Source: Triglochin maritima (taxonomy: Eukaryota; Streptophyta; Magnoliopsida; Alismatales; Juncaginaceae). From it: a stretch of DNA of 64,000 nucleotides. A model generated the notes under the pieces. That model was given only the letters and a program-made list of their open reading frames with translations. It was not told the origin of the DNA and made no database searches. The translations under genes were made by a program, and so were the position numbers. Shown here piece by piece: positions 56,494-64,000 of this stretch. The number at the start of each line of letters is the position of its first letter. Position 1 is the stretch's first letter. Where the stretch lies: NCBI GenBank assembly GCA_963682175.1, contig OY821771.1:15685001-15749000 (forward strand). Reading direction: 5' to 3'.

Positions 56494-56622
56494 GAAAAAG
56501 GAAAGGGAAATCACTTCTCATTCACGATGGCGTCTGTACTTGGATCATCTCAAATTATTGTAGTAACTATGGTTCAACTAAACGCCACATTGAGCTTGCA
56601 CTTTGTCATTTGGCTCAGAATG
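56494..56622 (+). CDS. ARK-like exon g: late armadillo repeat
   Basis: The exon reads KRKGKSLLIHDGVCTWIISN, then STKRHIELALCHLAQN, and ends AATG|GTATGT in phase 1. Family members read similarly (GRSFLIEDGALPWI...RRHIELALCHLAQ). It joins exon f as ERIK-G-KRKGKSLL. The remaining C-terminal exon (about 40 residues in relatives) was not found before the Copia LTR at 56850. Confidence 0.88.
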
Positions 56623-56849
56623 GTATGTTAATATCATATGCATATTGTGATTTTAGAGAGTTGAGTTCACTGCTTTTTACATACCTAACTTGCATTATCT
56701 CCAAATAATGTAAAATATATAAAGCAAGATAAACCTTCCAGCTAAGAAACTATTGCGCATTCCGTTTTTCCATGTTATCCTTTCTTATAAACAATTCTAG
56801 AATTCAAGCTTCTATACAATTCTTGAGTTCACTGCCCTCTAGTTATGAT

Positions 56850-57750
56850 TGTTGAATATTGACTTATATTTGTTAAGGAAGCAAATCCAGGAAAAGTCAG
56901 TCGACCGGATGGGATCCGGTCTACCGACCCACAACCCAGGAATTTTCGCGAAGAGGGGTTCGGTCTACCGAATTGGATTTGGTCCACCGAACCGAGGATT
57001 CCAGGCACTTCGGATGCAGCTGGTATCGGACGACCGAATTGGATTCGGTCTACCGTCAGAGAGCAAGTTACACTTCGGAACAACGGGTTCGGTAAACTGT
57101 TGGGGAGATTTTTGGTGTTCCGAGAATCTAAAAGTGTTTGTACAATTTGGCACGGTCCACCGAGGGGTTCTCGGTCAACCGACGGGTTGTTGGAGAATTA
57201 GTTAGTTCGTGGAAGAATCGTTCTCGCGGTCTACCGAGCCGCGTGAGAAACGTTCCCTCGGTCAACCAGGAAGGATTCGGTTAACCGAATCGCAACAGGA
57301 ATCGCTCCTGTCGAAGCACGAACGGTCGACTGAATGAGCATCGGTCGACCGTTTCCCACGAACTGTTCTGCTCGGTTTTGGTTAATTGTAGCTCGGTTTT
57401 TGAGTCTATAAAAGGGCTTGTTTGCTCTTAGTTTTACTATAACGTACAAGTGTAATATTTCCTTCATTGTGAGTTGAGAGATAAAAGCTAGAGATAGATC
57501 TAGAGTGCTTTGGATGACCTATTGCCTTCATTTACTTGTAATCTCGGTTGCTTCTCTTGTTGGAGAAGCGGAAGAAGGAAAGGAAACCCACAAGAGACCC
57601 CTAAGGACGTAGGCACGTTGCCGAACCTTGTAAATCGCGTGTGTCGTGGTTGTTTCAGGTGTGCATTTGTGTTTGCTTGTTTATTTCCTTCTTATTTGTG
57701 TTCTTGTTGCATTGAGTTTGGGAGAGGGTCCGAAGTTAATTCCACAATCA
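56850..57750 (+). repeat. Copia-type LTR, + orientation, with leader scrap
   Basis: It starts TGTTGAATATTGACTT and contains CGGTCGACC/CGGTCTACC motifs (56895-57350), a TATA box (TCTATAAAAGG, 57405-57415) and a probable end at CCACAATCA (57750). A PBS-like TTGGTATTACGTGG follows at about 57755, then leader sequence to about 57827. The same LTR occurs inverted and partial at 57828-58030. Confidence 0.75.
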
Positions 57751-57827
57751 ATATTTGGTATTACGTGGTGCGTTTAATCCATGATTCGTATAAGTACATT
57801 GTTAGATTCCCTTCCAATCCATGTTGG

Positions 57828-58030
57828 TAGACCGAATCCAATTCGGTCATCCGATCCCAGCTGCACCCGAAGTGCCTGGAATCCTCGGTTCGGTGGACCG
57901 AATCCAATTCGGTAGACCGAACCCGTATTCGCCAAAATTCCTGGGTTGTGGGTCGGTAGACCGGATCCCATACGGTTGACCGACTCTTCCTGGATTTGCT
58001 TCCTTAACAAATATAAGCCAATATTCAACA
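57828..58030 (-). repeat. 3' LTR fragment of a - strand Copia element
   Basis: The complement from 58030 starts TGTTGAATATTGGCTT after a purine-rich AATGTGGAGAT tract (58041-58031) that serves as PPT. It matches 56850-57060 of the neighbouring LTR in inverted orientation. It is cut at 57828. Confidence 0.85.
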
Positions 58031-58134
58031 ATCTCCACATTGGTTTAGATTTGTTACCTGAGTCTTCTTCTATCCTGCATCTTTCGTGCCTTCATGAGGC
58101 ATCGTTTGGCACTACCCCCGGAACGCCCTCCTTC

Positions 58135-58540
58135 TCAGTTTCTGAGGACATTGAGAAGCTTTGAGCACAACTCGAACTTCTCCCGATTGACCACCTTAGT
58201 CATCATATCTGTAGGATTCTCGCTTGTGTCGATTTTCTGGTGAACAACCTGCCCTTCCTCGATCCACTCCCGGATCTTATGGTACCTTACTTCAATATGT
58301 TTGGTCCTTGAATGGAACGTCTGATCCTTGGCTAGATAAATTGCACTTTGACTATCGCAATGCAATTTGGTCACTTCCTGTTCTATCCCCAAAGAGCTAA
58401 CCAAACCCTTCAACCATATAGCCTTTTTTCCGGAATCGACAGCTGCCATATACTCCGCTTCCGTTGTAGACAACGCGGTAGTATGTTGGAGAACCGATCT
58501 CCAACTCACTGGTACTCCACCCAAAGTGAACACGATGTGG
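58135..58540 (-). pseudogene. Copia RNase H, C-terminal end of pol
   Basis: The complement reads FTLGGVPVSWRSVLQHTTAL, STTEAEYMAAVDSGKKAIWL and LHCDSQSAIYLAKDQTFHSR TKHIEVRYH, the RNase H end of Copia pol, ending LLNVLRN. It is open from 58533 to its stop. The preceding RNase H and RT sequence is missing at about 58540. It belongs with the integrase piece at 61314-62307 and the LTR at 57828-58030. Confidence 0.92.
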
Positions 58541-59265
58541 ATTGTGTGAATGGTTTAATTTCTGTTTTTATAATCTTGCTTTGCATGTGATGAATGTGTT
58601 GAATGTTAGGATGTGTATGAATGATAATATGCATGATAACCTAAAAATTCCGAATCACATGTTAATATATGAAATTGTCCAACAAAATTAAGAGTAATTT
58701 TCCTTCTTATTTCATCCACTAGCAGTCATTGATCGAGGGATACTCTGCTCGCCCTTAGCGGGAGATAGCTCCCTCCATCTTTGGGAATAGTGGGAGATAT
58801 AATGGTTGTCTATTGTTGTGCCACGATTAAATATATGAGGTGTGTTTCACCCTAGTGAACCCCAAGTATGTTTAGTTGTGAATACAATGGATAAATGTAT
58901 TCACAACTAAACATACTTGGGGTTCACTAGGGTGAAACGCACCTCAAAAAAAAAATTGAACCGTTGTCCATCCAATTTCCTAAAAGGAAAGATGAACTGC
59001 CTTTTTTCGGTTTTGTTGATTCTCTTGCAAAATAATCGTTTATACTTAAAACGAAATTATTGCAAGTTAGACTTATGTCTAAATCATAATTCTAATAATT
59101 ACATGGCATGTTTTAAACCACTTAAAACATTAAAATGAATTATTACAAAGAATTATTCCAACAAAACATTTAAAGACCGAAAAAACGGAAAATCGAATTG
59201 TTCGAATCCTAGATGGTAAACTAAATTTGTTTATAACTTCAAATCATTAGAAAATTGAACCCTAA
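58541..59265 (-). other. Leader of a second - strand Copia element, truncated
   Basis: This follows the PBS at 59266-59277 in - strand orientation. It carries no coding frame and includes a 51-bp inverted repeat (58836-58946). The rest of the element's body and its 3' LTR are missing. Confidence 0.6.
58836..58946. repeat. 51-bp inverted repeat with 9-base loop
   Basis: 58836-58886 and 58896-58946 are reverse complements with one difference in 51 that would be a G-U pair in one RNA strand. The arms contain AAGTATGTTTAGTTGTGAAT. It lies in a Copia leader. Confidence 0.96.
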
Positions 59266-59277
59266 GCTCTGATACCA
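59266..59277 (-). other. Primer binding site of the second - strand Copia element
   Basis: The complement reads TGGTATCAGAGC, complementary to initiator methionine tRNA, next to the LTR edge TGTAGGATTT (59279). Confidence 0.9.
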
Positions 59278-59278
59278 C

Positions 59279-61313
59279 TGTAGGATTTCTAGTTTAATTG
59301 TACATATATATTTTCGAATTTTTATGCACAATAAGGATCAATTATAATTTTCTATGATTTGTTTATGCATGCATCGGTTTGTTTCAACAACTAGTTTTAA
59401 AAATTTATTAAAACAAACAAGGGCTCCGAATTTCATACCTAGAAGTTCTCTAAAACTTCTTGAAGATCCGAAGATGATTAGGATGCCTGTCGCTGCGCCG
59501 GATGCCTCCGAGAATTCACCAAACTCTAAACAAGATTGAAGAGAGAAGAGCTAGCCTCTCAATCTTCGATAGGGTTTAGAATCTAACTACTAAACCTTCT
59601 TTAGTTCCCTTGAGAAGAAGATATCTGAAACTAAAAACTAAACTCAAGAATTAATGGAATTTTGTGGAGAATTATGGAGAGAGAAGTTTGCACAAGAAGA
59701 TAGTGAATTAAATTAATGAGGTAATGAGATAAACTTGTATTTATAAGTTCTCTCCAAATTACCTATTCATGTGCAACCTCTTGCCCATGATTTCATGTAA
59801 ACTTCCATCTAACCATCCATTATTTGCTAACAAATAATCTTAGTCACGAATTAAATCAGTTATGGACCAATTCCATGCATGATCTAATTAATTCTTAAAT
59901 TTATTCTGCAGAAAACCGTCTGGACCGGTCGACCGTTTGGAGGTTCGGTCGACCGTTCGAACCAAGTTTTGGTCGACCGTTCGACATTCGGTTGACCGTT
60001 CGCAACAATAAAATATTTCATCGCAATGTTCGGTCGACCGACCAATAGATTCGGTCGACCATTCCGAACAGATGAAAATTCTCTGTTATCGGTCGATACG
60101 TGTCCGGTCGACCGTGTACCAACCGGTCGACCGTTTACTGTCGTTCGGTCGACCGTTGAGCATTGTTCTGCTGATTGGTCAAATTTTGGTTTTACCCCTA
60201 CAAAATTTGACATTTCGGGATTAGTAGTAAATTCACAACTTATGTAACATATTATCCTATGTAACGATAAATCATTACACCCCATAATATTTACATCACA
60301 TATGAATTTAATTTAGATTCTAATTATGTTATTAATCATAACATAATTTTGATTTTGCTTGTTCACCCATGTGTCATATTTTCCACATGAAACCCGACAC
60401 ATCTTATGAACTCAAAATCCCCATTTCTTGTTTCCCAGTTTTGTGGTGTGACTTATGGGAGGATCTAAACTAAGTTAGCAGTGATATTAAGAGCTTAATA
60501 CCACAAGCTATAAGCAGTATCTAGCTACACATTATAGCTCCCAATTAGTTAGATGTCTTAATTCCACTCGAACCAAAACCCGATCCATCTAGTGATGGAG
60601 TGCACCACTTGTGTTCGTCACTTGCCTCGTGATATTAAGAATACACACAAAGTAGTATTGTGTCATCTTTGTATTAGTATTCATTTCTTGATCTCTTTAA
60701 GCTAGTTACAAATATGTGACTTAACTCAAAGCACATTGTGCACATTATAACTTTGCTTTATCAAGGGGCACACTGATATCATCACTCAATTAAGAGGGCA
60801 ATGATAATCTTTTGACTAACTATCTTCTCCAACAAAAGTCATACTTAACCAACTAATGCCTTTACACTATACTCATCGATAGCTCAAGACACTAGTCTAA
60901 TTAAGCAATTCTTAAGTGATCGGATATAAGTCTCATATCAAAGGACCAAAGACACAGTAAAACATTAATGACATAGAAAACACAATTCTATAATGTTTTA
61001 CTTATTAGGTCTATTTAGTATACAAAAGTAATATTTTCCTCTTTTGTGTACCCGTGTTGTCACTCATTTGTAGAGCTACAATGATCTATGACCAACATGA
61101 CAATCTTAACTCGGTAATTAATGTCCCATGTTAATTACCATGATTGCGAATATCTTTTGTTTTATGTAAACCAATATCTTTTAGAGTTCTACGGTTAAGG
61201 ACCAAGAGCCTCTTCCTTAACTCTTCTAAAAGACGAATAACATAAACAAGGAACAAAATGATTTCTCATTCAATTCATAATAATTGACATTTAAAAGTAA
61301 AACTGTTAGAACA
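59279..61313 (-). repeat. Long Copia-type 5' LTR (2.0 kb), - orientation
   Basis: The + strand runs from TGTAGGATTT to GTTAGAACA. It is inserted in the Copia RT sequence that resumes at 61314. It contains CGGTCGACCG motifs (59920-60165) and a TATA box (complement of GTATTTATAAG, 59737-59747). No open frame of note is present. Its 3' partner LTR is lost. Confidence 0.75.
59920..60165. repeat. CGGTCGACCG motif array in the 2-kb Copia LTR
   Basis: About ten copies of CGGTCGACCGTT and close variants occur in 245 bases, about 175-420 bp upstream of the TATA box in LTR orientation. Confidence 0.87.
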
Positions 61314-62307
61314 CATTCCCTTCATTACAACGGGTGAGAAGATCTCGTTGTAATCGCCCCTTCCTTCTGAGCATATCATTTTGCCACCAACCTTGCTTTA
61401 TACTTTATGTCCTCCATAGGAGATGACCCTTCCTTCTTCCTGAAGATCCACTTGCACCCAATCGCGCGCTTTCCCTTGGGAAGCTCCGCTAACTCTCAAG
61501 TTTAATTCTTGTGAAGAGACTACATCTCTTCGGTCATGGCCATCATCCACTTGTTCCTGTCCTCCTGCTCAATAGCTTCTTCGAATGTGCAAGGGTCCCT
61601 ACATTCAGTAACAAGTGCAAACACAATACTAGTATCATCGTGACCATACCTCATCGGTGCCTTTATGATCCTCCTTTGTCTTCCTTGAGCAATACTCTCT
61701 TGCTCAGCTTCTTCCTCTACTTGTGAGTCTATTGTTTCTTGCTGAACTTCTTGATTCGATTCACCTCTTGAAGTCGTGACTTCAACTTTGTCTCCTTGCA
61801 TGAGATTCTCTTGCTGCTCTTTCTCCTCAAGGCCCTTCAGCAAACTTGTCTCATCAAAGACCACATTACTCCGTAGAAGTACCTTCTTGCTCACCGGATC
61901 CCAAAGCTTATATCCTTTCACCGTCCTATCGTAACCAAGGAATATGCATTCCTTTGATTTTGAATCCAGCTTCGACCATTGTGTCTCATCGACCAACGCA
62001 TTGGCTTTGCATCCAAATATCCTAAGCCTCGAGTAATCAAATAGCTCACCCGTCTACACTTCCTGAGGTGTCTTTAAATCAAGTGCCGATGACGGTGAGA
62101 TATTTACCAAGTAGCATGCAAGATATACTGCTTCCGCCAAGAAATCCTTCGACCGATTTGCATGAAGCCTCATGCTCCTTGCCCTTTCGCATAACGTTCT
62201 GTTCATCCTTTCAGATACGTTGTTTTGTTCCGGACTCTGCGGTGTAGTGAAATGCCTCGTGACACCTTCTTTCTCATAGAAACTTGTGAACTCCTTTGAG
62301 GTGTACT
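61314..62307 (-). pseudogene. Copia integrase and start of reverse transcriptase
   Basis: Read from 62307 down: YTSKEFTSFYEKEGVTRHFT, then NNVSERMNRTLCERARSM (integrase core with Glu), SKECIFLGYDRTVKGYKLWD and SKKVLLRSNVVFDE, then WMMAMTEEM and LPKGKRAIGCKWIFRKKEG (start of RT). Four stops are visible (near 62055, 61518, 61503 and 61497), each at a former Gln or Trp codon. The left end is cut by an Athila-type LTR at 62308 and the other by a Copia LTR at 61313. Confidence 0.92.
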
Positions 62308-63508
62308 TGATGCATTGCATACATTGCATCATATGTCTTTCATTTAGATTACTTTTATATCAATAAATGCTACTAAGGTATGTGTTTAGTCTTATTTACA
62401 GAATACAGGGACCTGAATGCAAATTACCCACATCCCGAGCATAAACGCGTACAAAAGACTCGTTTCTATCATAAAGACCAAGTTCAAGTTTATCGGGTTT
62501 CAAATGGAAATGTATCCAAGCATAAAAGCATTCAAGACCTAATTACGAAAAGAACAAGGACTTAAGCACAAAAGTAGTCGGGGACTTAATTGCAAAAAGT
62601 CAAGGACCTAATTGCAAATCACGAGTAGCTTTTATTATTATGGAGAAAATATAAAGAAAAATCAATGTGGATCTCCAAATATATGAAGAAATTAATTTGG
62701 ATCTCCAAAGATATGCAAGAATCAATCCAGACGCGCAAATGACATTGAAATCATACCATAAACACACAGGAAAAATCCGGGTCGATTCGGAGCCAAAAAG
62801 GTGGCGGATTCGCCGCACCTCAAGAGCAAATTGCGGCGAATCCGCCGCACCAAATTAGATCAATGCTCTAAAAATTTTACCGGTTGCGTGTTGACGCGTG
62901 TACTTTCTTATTTCATGCTTAGGTCCCTTGTATCGGCTATAAATAGCCCCGAGAACGATGTTGTGACGAGTTCTTCCTTTTGTTCCATAATTTAGCAATA
63001 AAATTCTGTTTCTTTTATTTTATGTTTTTAATTTTCTTTTCTTAGTTTCTCTAGGACCCCTTCTCCCTCCCTCCATCTATGAGTTTCTAACTCTTTCCAA
63101 AGGGTGGAGGTGACGGATTTAGGGTGATGAGAAGAGAAAATGTTATTATTTTAATTTCGTATTAGTATGTTTTGATTACTTGAGTTTATGTTAAATCATT
63201 TATCATGTAATGCTTTATAACTAATATGATTTATTATAAGTTTCAGAATTCTCTAATCTAAACCCGATATCTAAACCTCCACCCAACGGAATTCACCATC
63301 TTTGTTCTTGTTTTAGTTTTATTTGTTCTTGTTTCTTGCTTTAGATAATAAAAACCAAAAATCTCAAAAAACCCAATTTATTCTTCTCTCCTTCTTTCCC
63401 CCAATCGAAATCACACTAATAACAAATCTCTCCCTCCTTGTGTTCGACCCGTATTTGCCACGTCTTCATTGACACCGTGCACTTGCGGTATAAATTTAAT
63501 TCTCATCA
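62308..63508 (+). repeat. 5' LTR of an Athila-type element
   Basis: It starts TGATGCATTGCATACA and ends TTCTCATCA, with TGATG/CATCA inverted ends. It is followed by a tRNA-Asp type PBS at 63515. CTATAAATAG (62937-62946) is the TATA box. Its tail shares GTATTTGCCACGTCTTCATT and ACTTGCGGT with the other Athila-type LTRs. It is inserted in the Copia integrase gene. Confidence 0.85.
62800..62852. repeat. GCGGCGAATCCGCC inverted module in the LTR
   Basis: GGTGGCGGATTCGCCGCA (62800-62817) and TGCGGCGAATCCGCCGCACC (62832-62851) face each other across a short spacer. The module recurs at 63668-63719 in the leader. Confidence 0.85.
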
Positions 63509-63514
63509 AGTTTT

Positions 63515-63534
63515 TGGCGCCGTTGCCGGGGAGG
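63515..63534 (+). other. Primer binding site (Asp tRNA type)
   Basis: TGGCGCCGTTGCCGGGGAGG matches the tRNA-Asp primer site used by Athila/Tat-group Gypsy elements. Confidence 0.9.
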
Positions 63535-64000
63535 CGACGCAGATTTTGTTTTCTTTTGTTGATTTCGATTTTATCCTGTTTATCTTGTGCGCGATCTAAG
63601 TATTTGGATTTGTGTTTCAGGAGACAACAGAGTGCGCGGCGAAATCCGAGCACAGTCTGAGCTAAACGAGCGGCGAAATCGCCGCACCTATAGAGCAATT
63701 TGCGGCGAATCCGCCGCACACTTGGAGCTTCTGGGCTTCAAACTTTTCTGGGACGCGACTCATCTCTGGGTGGACGCGTGAAACTACTGAAATTTCGAGA
63801 GCGGGCGGTGAACCCGACTGAGCATTGCATAGGTAACCTTTGTTGCCTCTTTTCCTCGTAATTTCTATTTTCAAAAAAAAAATTCTTTTTATTAGAATTG
63901 CACGTGTTAGGGCAAAAATTCCATAATTGGCAATAATTCAACTCTGACCTAAAATTGGCAAAATTAGAAGGACTTAGTGCATGCATCATATAATATTTTG
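63535..64000 (+). other. Leader of the Athila-type element, runs off the window
   Basis: No gag frame is recognised before the window ends. It holds a GC-rich module (63668-63719) related to one in the LTR (62800-62852). Confidence 0.65.
63668..63719. repeat. Second copy of the GCGGCGAATCCGCC module in the leader
   Basis: GAGCGGCGAAATCGCCGCAC and TGCGGCGAATCCGCCGCACA are separated by CTATAGAGCAATT, nearly the same spacer as in the LTR copy. Confidence 0.85.

Larger units (their letters stand above)
18001..56622 (+). other. Armadillo-repeat kinesin-like host gene, partial, with TE-filled introns
   Basis: Seven exons on the + strand read as the coiled-coil and armadillo-repeat parts of a plant ARK (armadillo repeat kinesin) protein, a microtubule motor involved in polarised cell growth in plants. 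Splice phases agree across the visible exons, and each exon end has a GT donor. Introns carry MULE1, Gypsy 2, a cluster of MITEs, LTRs, Athila and LINE, and MULE2 plus a solo LTR. The motor domain is not in the recognised exons, one armadillo exon is missing between 32457 and 47443, and no C-terminal exon is seen. It may be a working gene with giant introns or a decaying duplicate. The family call is from recalled similarity. Confidence 0.75.

Overview
This is a repeat-packed nuclear segment from a flowering plant, probably a eudicot; the species cannot be told from the sequence. The evidence is the mix of plant-type mobile elements (Tekay/Del-type and Athila-type Gypsy, Copia, MULE with a plant mobile domain gene, hAT, PIF/Harbinger, L1- and RTE-type LINEs) and exons of a plant kinesin-type gene. 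There is no bacterial-style operon, CRISPR array, rRNA or tRNA.

The only host gene recognised lies on the + strand: at least seven exons of an armadillo-repeat kinesin (ARK-like), at about 18001-18117, 22286-22414, 22507-22642, 30230-30322, 32332-32457, 47443-47586 and 56494-56622. The first three encode coiled coil and linker, the last four armadillo repeats. The motor domain would lie left of the window or in lost exons. No C-terminal exon is visible, and one internal armadillo exon expected between 32457 and 47443 is absent. Nearly all intron length is mobile DNA inserted in identifiable steps.

Layout. 1-2529: Copia element on the - strand (gag start, long leader, PBS, LTR), inserted in a broken hAT transposase (2530-3809). 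3810-5381: Copia LTR piece split by an Athila-type solo LTR. 5382-12925: decayed Tekay-type Gypsy. 12926-14825: Athila-type LTR pieces. About 14970-17245: PIF/Harbinger element. 18377-21852: short MULE (MULE1) in an ARK intron. 22971-30143: second Tekay-type Gypsy with target-site duplication AATTG, in the next ARK intron. 32659-46409: palindromic MITE, RTE LINE tail, hAT MITE, tandem LTR-LTR, truncated Athila holding a solo LTR, L1 LINE. 46496-47070: hAT derivative. 47596-53533: large MULE (MULE2). 53572-55155: solo LTR. 55228-55565: hAT MITE. 56850-62307: Copia fragments in both orientations. 62308-64000: start of an Athila-type element.

The most interesting system is MULE2, a 5.9 kb Mutator-like element with 9-bp target-site duplications. 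It carries two convergent genes: a FAR1/MULE transposase, apparently spliced to an OTU-type cysteine-protease domain, and a four-exon plant-mobile-domain (MAIN-like) gene. The first intron of each gene is filled with GC-rich palindromes. The transposase has lost one catalytic block in frame and the OTU catalytic His is not evident. MULE1 is a deletion derivative of the same family, in the opposite orientation in another intron of the same host gene. A second unexplained pattern is dense repetition of the palindrome CGGTCGACCG in LTRs of both Gypsy and Copia families.
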